This document shows positions 1 through 7,412 of a stretch of DNA of 30,584 bases, one piece after another. A model generated the notes under the pieces. The model ran no database searches. It had not been told where the DNA came from and saw only the letters and a program-made list of their open reading frames with translations. The first letter of the stretch is position 1, and the number at the start of each line of letters is the position of its first letter. The position numbers and the translations under genes were made by a program. The stretch is from NCBI GenBank assembly GCA_964498075.1, contig CAZCGA010000071.1, positions 1-30,584 on the forward strand. The letters are read 5' to 3'. The DNA is from CAZCGA01 sp964498075 (GTDB lineage: Bacteria; Desulfobacterota; Binatia; HRBIN30).

Positions 1-19
1 ATCCAACACGGCTCACTCT
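1..19 (+). repeat. tRNA 3'-end fragment, copy 1 (cut by window edge)
   Basis: The first 19 bases match the end of the two longer copies at 457-505 and 670-718. They hold the last part of a T-arm and a 7-nt acceptor 3' strand (ACGGCTC followed by A). The rest of this copy, perhaps the intact tRNA gene, lies upstream of the window. Together the three copies bound two units of about 486 and 213 bp. Confidence 0.7.
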
Positions 20-66
20 CTACAGGGTTCGGGGTGCAGGGTGCCGGGTTCGGGAATGGAACGCAC

Positions 67-441
67 ATGAGCGGGCATCGCGACCTGCGCGTCTGGCAGG
101 AGGCCATGGCGTTAGCCGAAGCGGTCTACGCACTCACTCGGTCGTTTCCGCGGGACGAGATCTACGGACTGACCTCGCAGATGAATCGTGCGGCGGTCTC
201 CGTTCCCTCCAACATCGCCGAAGGCTACGGACGTGGTGGCAAGGACTACGAGCGCTTCGTCGGCATGGCATATGGATCGCTCCTCGAGCTGGAGACGCAA
301 ATCGAGTTGACGCATCGCCTCGGGCTGGCCCCGACCGAGCGCGGCGACGATCTGCTCGCCCGCACCGCCAGTATCGGACGCAAGCTCAACGCTCTCCGCA
401 GTGGGCTGCGCCGCACCCGCACCACCGATCCCGCACCCTGA
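67..441 (+). CDS. Four-helix-bundle protein, S23/IVP (23S rRNA intervening-sequence) family
   Basis: A 124-residue protein. It carries the family signature: an N-terminal RDLRVWQEAM block, a FPRDE.YGLTSQ block, the core VPSNIAEGYGRG and then GSLLELETQIE. In this family the protein is a small all-alpha bundle, first seen encoded in insertions inside 23S rRNA genes; its molecular role is not settled, and related proteins act as accessory factors (Avd-like) in diversity-generating retroelements. I chose the ATG at 67 because the alignable family region starts there and GGAA lies about 8 nt upstream; an in-frame ATG at 34 would add only repeat-derived residues. The gene sits inside a unit bounded by tRNA 3'-half copies and by degenerate GGGTTC-rich sequence (27-56) that recurs as its approximate complement after the stop (436-459). 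The family call is firm; any mobility is inference. Confidence 0.88.
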   Translation: MSGHRDLRVWQEAMALAEAVYALTRSFPRDEIYGLTSQMNRAAVSVPSNIAEGYGRGGKDYERFVGMAYGSLLELETQIELTHRLGLAPTERGDDLLARTASIGRKLNALRSGLRRTRTTDPAP

Positions 442-456
442 ACCCTGTGCCCTGTC

Positions 457-505
457 CCCCGACGAAGCAGAGGGTCGTTGGTTCGAATCCAACACGGCTC
501 ACTCT
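457..505 (+). repeat. tRNA 3'-half copy 2 (tRNA-Arg(ACG)-like), attachment-site-like
   Basis: It contains ACGAAGCAGA, then GGGTC, then a complete T-arm (5-bp stem GTTGG/CCAAC around TTCGAAT), then ACGGCTC and the discriminator A. This reads as the downstream half of a tRNA from the anticodon onward. If ACG is the anticodon the tRNA would be arginine-specific. No matching 5' half (GAGCCGT...) is present in the window, so it is not a functional tRNA gene. Small integrating elements commonly recombine at this part of a tRNA. Confidence 0.7.
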
Positions 506-552
506 CTACAGGGTTCGGGGTGCAGGGTGTCGGGTTCGGGAATGGAACGCAC

Positions 553-660
553 ATGAGCGGGCATCGCGGCCTGCGCGTCTGGCAGGAGGCCATGGCGCTT
601 GCCGAAGCGGTCTACGCACTCACTCGGTCGTTTCCGCGGGATGAGATCTTGCGCTACGTC
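553..660 (+). pseudogene. Deleted second copy of the IVP four-helix-bundle gene
   Basis: Positions 487 to about 648 repeat positions 1 to about 162 with only a few substitutions (offset 486). The copy keeps the start codon and the first 32 or so codons, with one Asp-to-Gly change near the start. Just after the GAGATC shared with the intact gene the sequence jumps to a piece resembling the later GCGCTTCGTCGGCATGG segment of copy 1, then runs directly into tRNA 3'-half copy 3. About three quarters of the gene is missing, including the NIAEG core, so no functional product is expected. Confidence 0.75.
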
Positions 661-669
661 GGCATGGTA

Positions 670-718
670 CCCCGACGAAGCACAGGGTCGTTGGTTCGAA
701 TCCAACACGGCTCACTCT
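670..718 (+). repeat. tRNA 3'-half copy 3
   Basis: It matches copy 2 from CCCCGACGAAGCA through the T-arm and acceptor 3' strand to CTCACTCT, with one mismatch (GCACA instead of GCAGA in the presumed anticodon stem). The tract ends the tandem array; downstream sequence is unrelated to the repeat unit. Reverse-strand readings of these copies give peptides of the kind known as spurious translations of tRNA genes, so no protein should be called here. Confidence 0.7.
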
Positions 719-748
719 TGTTCGTCGGAAAGTACCGGAACGCGTACG

Positions 749-1042
749 CTACGGGGCGTCGAAGATCGCATCGATGAGCGCGGGGATGTCGGCCGTGCTC
801 ACCTTGCCGTCCTGATTCGCGTCCGCGCGGCCACACGGACCGAATGCACCGGTTGCCAGCAGTTGTAACAGTGCGGGCACGTCCGCGGCGGACACTTCGT
901 GATCGCAGTCCGCGTCGCCGGGCACGCCGAAGGTCGACGTGGGGGTCGGCGGGCGCGTTGGGGTCGCCGTGGGCGTGAACGTGGCACACGAACAGCACGA
1001 CGAGATCGACGCATCATCGTTGGCGACGACACACGCCTCGCT
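749..1042 (-). pseudogene. Orphan C-terminus of a secreted dockerin-like protein
   Basis: Read on the minus strand to a TAG at 749-751, the frame gives a Thr/Pro linker (TFTPTATPTRPPTPTST) followed by two EF-hand/dockerin-like repeats: one starting PGDADCDHEVSAADV and one with DANQDGKVSTADIPALIDAI. This is the same architecture as the intact tail ending at 6960 on the plus strand. The frame is closed upstream by a TGA at 1043-1045 and has no ATG, so signal peptide and body are missing. It is best read as the remnant of a gene whose 5' part was lost next to the tRNA repeat array. Its short length makes a truncated functional product unlikely. Confidence 0.65.
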
Positions 1043-1171
1043 TCACGCAAAGTAGACGCCATCGGCAGTCCCTCCACCTCGGCACACCTGATTTCGTTTG
1101 ACAGGTCACCGCAAACCCGGCGATGATCTCGCCGACTATCCGCGCGAAGTTGCAAGTGAGGGGGGACTCCC

Positions 1172-3478
1172 ATGAGAGCGCTCACCGTTGGTATGGTGAC
1201 ACCTAACGCCGTGGTCGTCGGACTCCTGGTCCTTTCCGTATTGTCGGCCAGTTCCGCCGTCGCCGGCGGTGTAGTCGGGAACGGCAAGCGAATCAGCTGC
1301 ACGGAAGGCGCGCTCGACGCCGCGCTTGCCGGCGGGGGCAGCGTCACGTTCAACTGCGGCGCTCGGCCGTTCAAACTCACGGTGACAACTCCCAAGACGA
1401 TCGCGGCGGATACGAGCCTCGATGGCGGCGGCCGCCTCAAACTGAGCGGGGGCGGTAAGGTGCAGATCTTCCGCGTCAACGAGGGGGTGACACTGAGCCT
1501 GAGCAATGCGACTTTCAGCGGGGGCAGCACTGCGTTCGGCATCAGCCTCGGCGGTGCCATCGAGAACTACGGCACAGTGATCGTGACCAACTCCACCTGC
1601 TCCCGCAACCGCGGCTACTTGGGCGGGGCCATCGCCAACTACGGCGCGCTGACCGTCACCAACTGCACCTTCTTCGGCAACAGCGCGGAGCAGGGCGGCG
1701 CCATCTCCAACTACGGCGCGCTGGCCGTGACCGGCTCCACCTTCTCCCGCAATGGCTCGACGGGCTTCGGCGGCGGCGGCGCCATCTCCAGCTACGACTC
1801 CATGCTTGCCCCCACGGTGACCATCACGAACAGCATGTTCTCGCGCAACCGCGCCAGCGGCTCAGGTGGCGGCGGCGCCATCAACAGCGACACCCCGTTG
1901 ACCGTGACCGATACTACCTTCTCCCACAATAGCGCGCTTCGCGGCTCGGGCGGCGCCATCTCCAACGGTGGGGATGCCGGCGGCACGCTGACGGTGACCA
2001 ACTGCACCTTCTTCCGCAACCGCGCGACCGGCAACACCGACGACATCGACGGCTTGGGCGGCGCCATCGCCAACGGCGCGACACTGACCGTGACCAACAG
2101 CACCTTCTCCCGCAATAGCGCCGTCCGCGGCGGCGCCATCTTCAGCAGCGGCGATGCGACCCTCGAGAGCACGACGGTCGCCAACAGCAGCCGCGGCGCC
2201 AACTGTGTGGGGACGATCACCGATGGTGGCCATAACCTGCGTTGGCCCATGAGCGATACGAGCTGTGTCGGCAACTTTGGTGCCCCCAGTCTCACTGCCC
2301 TTGAGGACGACGCCACTCCCACCCCGACGCTGGAAACGCCGACCGTCGCGCCCGCGACACCGACACCGCACTATAAGGCCGATGCGGAGGCGTACGTGCT
2401 GACGACCGACGGGGGCCAGACGATCCTGACCCAGAAGCAGCCAACCGCGATGCGCCGGCCGTTCTCGTTGATCAAGCTCATGACGGCGTTGGTGGCCATG
2501 GATTATGCGCGGGCGGTCAGCGTGTGCAGCGAGGATGCGGCCCGGCCCTGCTTGAGCGATGACGAGTGCGCGGGCGCCGGCACCTGCCTGAGTGTCTTGG
2601 ACGGCACTCATCCGAAGGGGCTGGTCAAGGTCACCACTCATATCCCGGGAGGCACCTATTTTACCGCTCTTCCCGACACGCTGACGCTGCGCGAGGCGCT
2701 CTTCTGCATGCTGCTGCAGAGCGCGAACGAGTGCGCCGGGGCGATCGTGACCTATGTCACCGGCGATCCAGTCACAACGATCAACCAAGTGAAGACAGTG
2801 CGGAGCTTCATCTTGCCGATGTCGGAGGGCGGTGCGGGCATCTGCAAGGACAAGACGGACGTGTCCTGTCGTTCGGACGGAGACTGCCTCGCTGCGGCCG
2901 CCGCCGGCCCTTGCCTGCCGATGAACATGGTCGACAAAGCACGGTCACTCGGTATGAACATCTGCCTACGGACCAACGGAACGACTTGCATCAACGTCGG
3001 CAGCTGCCCGAAGGTGCTGGGCACGGGTTGCAACATTCTCGCATCGCCGCACGGGTATGAGTACGGCTCGCGCGTCACGGCCCAGGACTGGACGAAGGTG
3101 GCGTGGGCCGCCCTTACCGATCCCGTGATCGCGGACATCGCGAAGACGGCTGTCCACACGCTCGTTTACAACGGCCACGTCGCGGACGCGATCGTCAGTA
3201 AACTTGCCAAGACCATCAACAACCACTGGATTGATCCGACGTGCACGAAGTTGGGTAACTGCGGGTATCGATGCCAGCCGGGCGGTCCCTGTGGCGCGAT
3301 CGGCCTCAAGAACGGCCATCGCTCGGTCGCAAACAAGGCACTGGCCGCTACTTGCCCAGCCGAAAACGGTAAGACGGTCGTGTTCACCGAATTGGTCGAA
3401 CAAAGCTGGCACGGGCCCGCAATCTTCGATGCGGCCTTCGACCAGCTCTACGGCGCGGGGAACTGGACCTGCCCATGA
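1172..3478 (+). CDS. Secreted beta-helix repeat protein fused to a D-Ala-D-Ala carboxypeptidase-like (S11) domain
   Basis: 768 residues. Residues 1-32 look like a signal peptide. Residues about 40-370 form a right-handed beta-helix of the Pmp/CSLREA type, with eight GGAI-containing coils each followed by a TVTNxTFxxN-like turn. A Thr/Pro linker (about 381-400) leads to a serine-peptidase S11/penicillin-binding fold: S432-L-I-K435 fits the SxxK catalytic motif, S517-A-N519 fits SxN, and K713-N-G715 stands where KTG is usual. S11 enzymes trim the terminal D-Ala of peptidoglycan stem peptides outside the inner membrane. Three four-cysteine inserts interrupt the domain (C452-C472, C558-C581, C598-C620), plus a fourth Cys cluster at 691-707. 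The start is supported by a purine-rich GAGGGGGG about 6 nt upstream. Catalytic activity is unproven, and the KTG-to-KNG change may alter it. It could be a surface binder that has kept only the fold. Confidence 0.8.
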   Translation: MRALTVGMVTPNAVVVGLLVLSVLSASSAVAGGVVGNGKRISCTEGALDAALAGGGSVTFNCGARPFKLTVTTPKTIAADTSLDGGGRLKLSGGGKVQIFRVNEGVTLSLSNATFSGGSTAFGISLGGAIENYGTVIVTNSTCSRNRGYLGGAIANYGALTVTNCTFFGNSAEQGGAISNYGALAVTGSTFSRNGSTGFGGGGAISSYDSMLAPTVTITNSMFSRNRASGSGGGGAINSDTPLTVTDTTFSHNSALRGSGGAISNGGDAGGTLTVTNCTFFRNRATGNTDDIDGLGGAIANGATLTVTNSTFSRNSAVRGGAIFSSGDATLESTTVANSSRGANCVGTITDGGHNLRWPMSDTSCVGNFGAPSLTALEDDATPTPTLETPTVAPATPTPHYKADAEAYVLTTDGGQTILTQKQPTAMRRPFSLIKLMTALVAMDYARAVSVCSEDAARPCLSDDECAGAGTCLSVLDGTHPKGLVKVTTHIPGGTYFTALPDTLTLREALFCMLLQSANECAGAIVTYVTGDPVTTINQVKTVRSFILPMSEGGAGICKDKTDVSCRSDGDCLAAAAAGPCLPMNMVDKARSLGMNICLRTNGTTCINVGSCPKVLGTGCNILASPHGYEYGSRVTAQDWTKVAWAALTDPVIADIAKTAVHTLVYNGHVADAIVSKLAKTINNHWIDPTCTKLGNCGYRCQPGGPCGAIGLKNGHRSVANKALAATCPAENGKTVVFTELVEQSWHGPAIFDAAFDQLYGAGNWTCP

Positions 3479-3637
3479 GCACCACCAGTAGCAGGCAGCC
3501 GGCGGCGAAGGATAGCGTTTCGAGACACCCCACGGCGCTTCTGTCAGCAGGGTCCCACGCGGCAACACGAATCCGTATTGGAAGATGGCACCGGGGATGG
3601 TAGAAAGTTTTCAGGCTCTCCCTGGACGGATACAGCT

Positions 3638-4300
3638 ATGCGAACCTCCAAACGGTTGAATGTGGAAGGGACCCTCGCCGCCTTGGCGCTCACGTTGAGT
3701 GTGACGGTGGGCGCGCAGGCGCAGACGGCTTCGCCGAGCAGCACCCCGACACCGTCACCGAGCAGCACCGAGGCACCGTCGCCGACTGCAACCCCGACGA
3801 CCACGGCGACGAACACGCCGGCGACGTGCGGCGGAACGAGCCGGGTGCAACTGAGCTGGTTCGCCAAGTCGCCGGGCACGGCACGGCTCTCTCTGTCGGG
3901 GTCACAGTGCAGTGCCCCGGCGGGATGCGGGGCAACACCGACCGGCAGTACCTTCACCGCGCCGCCGATCATGGTGACGATCACCGATGCAAAGGGGCAG
4001 TCGCTGGGCATGACCATCTCGGATGCAGGCATCAACTTCCATGGCTGCCCGGGTGGCATCGACCAATACCGCCCAACGGCCGGACGACTGCGGTTCGTCT
4101 ATGGAGCCAGAACGACGATCATCGGCAAGCTGCAGGTTCCGCTTGTCGTGCCGACGCCGCCGGCGACGCCAATGTTACCCGCCCTGACCCCTCCGCTCAC
4201 CTTGACCGTGCGCGACAGCGGCGGCTACACGCTGCGGCGCACGATGACCACGTGCTTCAGCAAGCAGTCCACACGGACCGCTTGGATCAAGTGCTTCTGA
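3638..4300 (+). CDS. Secreted Thr/Pro-linker protein, function unknown
   Basis: 220 residues. The N-terminus (MRTSKRLNVEG, then a hydrophobic stretch ending VGAQAQ) is a convincing signal peptide with an AxA-type cleavage site. A low-complexity linker rich in TPSPSST follows (about 30-62), then a beta-rich domain of about 155 residues holding six cysteines. I do not recognise the domain. The ATG at 3638 is preferred over an in-frame ATG at 3578 because it begins the signal peptide and has GGACGGA about 8 nt upstream. The N-terminal plan (signal peptide then TPT linker) is the same as in the next gene downstream, so both are probably exported surface proteins of one style. Nothing in the sequence suggests an enzyme. 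Confidence 0.7.
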   Translation: MRTSKRLNVEGTLAALALTLSVTVGAQAQTASPSSTPTPSPSSTEAPSPTATPTTTATNTPATCGGTSRVQLSWFAKSPGTARLSLSGSQCSAPAGCGATPTGSTFTAPPIMVTITDAKGQSLGMTISDAGINFHGCPGGIDQYRPTAGRLRFVYGARTTIIGKLQVPLVVPTPPATPMLPALTPPLTLTVRDSGGYTLRRTMTTCFSKQSTRTAWIKCF

Positions 4301-4450
4301 TCTGTTGCGTCGGAAGCCGCCTTCACACGCAGTCTCATCGAAGAAGTGGGCGATGGGGGCGGATGATTGGTCCGTAGACTTGGGCCGTGTCCGGAGGCGG
4401 TTCGGGATTTTGGTTTGACACCCGTTCCGCTCCTGCAGTAGCAACGGGCT

Positions 4451-5716
4451 ATGCTCCGCCGGCTCTTCGGACTGCCCGGGCGATTGCTGCTCGGGGGCTT
4501 GCTGTTGCAGGCCGCGCTCATCTCACCCCTCGCAGCGCAGACGCCGAGCGCGTCGGCCACGGCGACGCTGCAACCGTCGCCGACGCACACCGTGCTGACG
4601 ACACCGTCATCCACCACAACGCCGCCCACGGTTACGCCGCCGGCGAGCCCGTCACCGACGGCACCGTCAACGGTGGAACCCACGATCACGTCGACACCGG
4701 CCGGCACGCCGACCCATACGCCGACCGTGACCGTCACGCCCACCACGGGACCTCGAACGTTCGCCTATGTGCTCTCCGAACCGCTCGCCGTGGTGGATAC
4801 GGCAACGAACAGCGTCGTGACGACGGTTCCGATCGGATCAAATCCCAACGGCATCGCCATCACGCCGGACGGCGCCGTCGTCTACGTCGCCAACACGGGT
4901 TCGCGTGACGTCTCGGTCATCGACACGCTCACGGACGCCGTCCTCACCACGATCACGCTCGCCGGCAACCCGGTTGGGATCGCCATCGATCCGCGCGGGA
5001 CGCTCGCCTACGTCGCGAACTTCTCCCCCGGCGCCGTCGCGGTCATCGACACGACGCAGAACACAGTGAAAACGACGATCCCGGTCGCCGCCGGCCCCTA
5101 CGGCGTGGCCATCACGCCGAACGGCGCCACCGTGTACGTCACGCACGAGGTGTTCAGCTCCGGCTTCGTGTCGGTCATCGACACGGCCAGCTTCAGCGTG
5201 CTCACCACGGTCCTCGTTGGCTCACATCCCTACGGGGTGGCTGTGACTCCCGACGGCACCCGCGCCTACGTCGCCAACGGAAACTCCAACACCGTCTCCG
5301 TCATCGACACGGCGACCAACACGGTCACGGCGACCGTCCTGGTCGGCAGCCTGCCGGTCGCCGTCGCCATCGCGCCGAACGGCAAGCACGCTTACGTCGC
5401 CAACCAGTTCACCGACAGCGTCTCGGTGATCAACACCGCCACCAACACAGTCAGCACCACGATCCCGGTCGGTGCCGAGCCGCGCGGTGTCGCCTTCAAT
5501 CCGGACGGCAGCCTCGCCTACGTCGCAAACGGCGGCGCGGGAGGAAACTCGATGAACAGGGCGACGCGTCGACGGTCATCGACACGGCAACGAATACGGT
5601 CAATACGACGATCACCATCGGCGGGGCGCTCACCGGGATCGCCGTGGCCTGCGTCGAAGATTGCCCCACGCGGACGCCGACGCCGACCGCAACCTCGACG
5701 CCGACCGCGACACTGA
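4451..5716 (+). CDS. YVTN beta-propeller surface protein, N-terminal part (frameshifted)
   Basis: The frame starts with a signal peptide (hydrophobic residues about 10-28, ending LAAQ), then a Thr/Pro linker, then seven or so YVTN-type blades of about 42 residues, each carrying the pattern AYVANxxxxxVSVIDTATNTV followed by a TPDG-like turn. YVTN propellers are surface beta-propellers common in archaea and in bacteria with elaborate cell surfaces; the role is usually binding. The last blade breaks after AYVANGG: the remaining codons of this frame are Arg-rich nonsense, while the frame starting one base earlier continues correctly as ASTVIDTATNTVNTTITIGG and runs into the protein ending at 6960. 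One lost base (or two gained) within about 5537-5567 explains this. The intact product would span 4451-6960, about 836 residues. Confidence 0.8.
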   Translation: MLRRLFGLPGRLLLGGLLLQAALISPLAAQTPSASATATLQPSPTHTVLTTPSSTTTPPTVTPPASPSPTAPSTVEPTITSTPAGTPTHTPTVTVTPTTGPRTFAYVLSEPLAVVDTATNSVVTTVPIGSNPNGIAITPDGAVVYVANTGSRDVSVIDTLTDAVLTTITLAGNPVGIAIDPRGTLAYVANFSPGAVAVIDTTQNTVKTTIPVAAGPYGVAITPNGATVYVTHEVFSSGFVSVIDTASFSVLTTVLVGSHPYGVAVTPDGTRAYVANGNSNTVSVIDTATNTVTATVLVGSLPVAVAIAPNGKHAYVANQFTDSVSVINTATNTVSTTIPVGAEPRGVAFNPDGSLAYVANGGAGGNSMNRATRRRSSTRQRIRSIRRSPSAGRSPGSPWPASKIAPRGRRRRPQPRRRPRH

Positions 5717-6960
5717 CACGCACCTTCACGCGCACGGCGACACCGACGGAGACGCGCACCAGCACGCCGACCGGGACCGTCACACCGACAGGAACTCAGA
5801 CGCCAACGCCGACGCAGACACCAACCAATACCCCGACCCCGACGCCCACGGCCTCGCCGACGCTGACGCTCACCGAGACATCAACGGCGACCGCGACGCG
5901 CACGTCGACGCCAACGGTGACCGCAACGCCAACGCTCACGCCGACACGCACGCTCACGGCGACGCCGACGGCGACGCCACGGATCGTACACATCGACATC
6001 GGCTCCGGCATCGGCCGGCCGGGCGACCCGATCGACGTGACGGTGGCGCTGACGACGTCGGGCGCGCAGGTCGCGGCGACGGGCAACGACATCACCTTCA
6101 ACAAGCAGGTGCTCAGCCTCGACCCGTCTGCCTGCCGCGTCAACCCGGCCATCCACAAGGCGCTCGCCGTCAGCGTTCTCCCTGAGACTCAGCTCACGCG
6201 CAGCGTGCGCGTCTTCGTGCAAGCCGACGACAGCGCCGCGCCGATCCCCGACGGGCCGCTGTACACGTGCACCTTCACGACAGCATCCTCCACGCTGCCC
6301 GCCGTGTACACGCTCACGAACAGCACGACGATTGCGTTCGATCCGGACGGCCAGCCGCTCGACGACGTGGTGGGCGCCGATGGGGCCGTGAACGTCTCGC
6401 TCGTGGTCGTGAAGACGGCGACGCCGACGGCGACAGCAACGGCCAGCCCGACGCCACCTCTGCCCACCGCAACATCAACTCCGGATCGGTGTCCGCACAC
6501 GTTGACGCTGCAGCCGACCGGCGGTCCCGCCGGGATCCAGGTCACCCTGAATGGCCAGTGCAATCTCATCCGTGCCGGCCGCCGCGCCACGGTGTTTTTC
6601 GACGCGGCGGTCGTCGGCATGGTGACCGGCGACGCACTCGGCGGCTATCGCACGATGTTCATCGTGCCGCCGAGCGCAGCGCTCGGCACCCATCTCGTAC
6701 GGGTCGTGGCGTCGGACGAGATCGCCTCGGGCACTTTCGCGGTCACGGGCCCGGCGTGCCCCGGCGATTGTAACGGCGACCAGGAGGTCACGGTCACGGA
6801 GCTGCTCGCAGTCGCGGACATCGCGCTCGGCAACGCAAGCATCGAGAGCTGCCCCGCCGGCAGTACGAACGATGACCGGCGCGTGAGCATCGACGGGCTG
6901 CTGCGCGCCATCGACGCCGCGCTCGAGGGGGGGTGCGACGGGGCTACGGCTGCGCCTTAG
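5644..6960 (+). CDS. Continuation of the YVTN protein: Thr/Pro linker, cohesin-like domain, Ig-like domain, dockerin-like tail
   Basis: This frame carries the end of the last propeller blade (upstream of the nominal ATG at 5644) and then about 110 residues of almost pure TPT/TAT linker. A beta-rich domain follows at residues about 118-250 (IDIGSGIGRPGDPIDVTVAL then FNKQVLSLD), resembling cohesin/BACON-type domains. After a second linker (about 260-280) comes an Ig/IPT-like domain, and the protein ends with GDCNGDQEVTVTELLAVADI and a second half NDDRRVSIDGLLRAIDAAL, a two-repeat dockerin type I-like calcium-binding unit. It has no signal peptide of its own and no ribosome-binding site at 5644, so it is very likely the 3' portion of the gene beginning at 4451. 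Its last 17 bases overlap the convergent gene at 6944-7171. Confidence 0.75.
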   Translation: MACVEDCPTRTPTPTATSTPTATLTRTFTRTATPTETRTSTPTGTVTPTGTQTPTPTQTPTNTPTPTPTASPTLTLTETSTATATRTSTPTVTATPTLTPTRTLTATPTATPRIVHIDIGSGIGRPGDPIDVTVALTTSGAQVAATGNDITFNKQVLSLDPSACRVNPAIHKALAVSVLPETQLTRSVRVFVQADDSAAPIPDGPLYTCTFTTASSTLPAVYTLTNSTTIAFDPDGQPLDDVVGADGAVNVSLVVVKTATPTATATASPTPPLPTATSTPDRCPHTLTLQPTGGPAGIQVTLNGQCNLIRAGRRATVFFDAAVVGMVTGDALGGYRTMFIVPPSAALGTHLVRVVASDEIASGTFAVTGPACPGDCNGDQEVTVTELLAVADIALGNASIESCPAGSTNDDRRVSIDGLLRAIDAALEGGCDGATAAP

Positions 6961-7171
6961 GCGCCGGCGTTGGCGCCGCCTCCTGCCCGCCCTGGGCTTC
7001 GCACTTCTTCACGTCCTTCAGATCCACCACCATCGTCTCGGCGACGTCTTCGGCCGAGCGGCCGGTCTTCAGGTACCGGCGCACTTGCTCGCAGTTGACA
7101 TCAGCCGATGCCGCGCCGATTCCGAGCATCAGCGTACACATCGCCACGCACCCGAACACGACTCGTTTCAT
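6944..7171 (-). CDS. Small exported two-cysteine protein
   Basis: 75 residues. A signal peptide (MKRVVFGCVAMCTLMLGIGA, cleavage after SA or ASA) is followed by a compact segment VNCEQVRRYLKTGRSAEDVA...DVKKCEAQ with two cysteines that could form one disulfide, and a Pro/Ala/Lys tail. The start is well supported: GGAGGAGG lies about 5 nt upstream of the ATG. The body looks helical and is a plausible small periplasmic or outer-surface protein; I do not know a function. It converges on the dockerin-tailed gene and overlaps its last 17 bp. Confidence 0.72.
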   Translation of the reverse strand: MKRVVFGCVAMCTLMLGIGAASADVNCEQVRRYLKTGRSAEDVAETMVVDLKDVKKCEAQGGQEAAPTPAPKAQP

Positions 7172-7412
7172 CGTTCCCTCCTCCGGCAGATGACAGACAC
7201 ACTCCGACAGTTCCGCGATCCTACCAAAGCCTCGGCGCCGTCAGCTAGGGCCTGCGGCCGGCGTCATTTCTATGGCCCGCTCCCCTCCTTCGACTTCGCT
7301 CAGGACAGGGTTGGGTCGCTCCGCGCGCCAAGTCCGACGGGCTGCTAGTCCCGCCCCGCCTCTTCCCCGGGCCGGATGGAACGGTTACACATGATTCGTT
7401 CCCCTGCCGACC
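7172..7412. other. Divergent intergenic region upstream of the sensor kinase
   Basis: 241 bp separate the small exported protein (minus) from the sensor kinase (plus). It must hold promoters for both, but no convincing -35/-10 pair stands out. It contains one REP-like element at 7287-7310, listed separately. Confidence 0.5.
7287..7310. repeat. REP-like dispersed repeat (single copy here)
   Basis: The segment contains TTCGACTTCGCTCAGGACAG. Sequence of this type is familiar as a short dispersed repeat in many environmental bacterial genomes, where its translations give spurious FDFAQDR or CPERSRR peptides. Only one copy is visible here, so the repeat status rests on recognition rather than on this window. 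Confidence 0.45.

Noticed and set aside
112..998. Minus-strand frames reading EPCWIRTNDP or LDSNQRP peptides
   Set aside because: They are antisense translations of the tRNA 3'-half copies, a well-known source of false proteins.
1560..2150. Regularly spaced GGCGGCGCCATC repeats resembling a repeat array
   Set aside because: They are the codons of the beta-helix GGAI coils, not a CRISPR or non-coding repeat.
4414..4450. TTGACA-like -35 element before the YVTN gene
   Set aside because: No acceptable -10 follows at 16-18 nt, so a sigma-70 promoter could not be supported.
5537..5567. Programmed -1 frameshifting in the YVTN gene
   Set aside because: No X-XXY-YYZ slippery heptamer or downstream pseudoknot is evident; a base loss or sequencing error is simpler.
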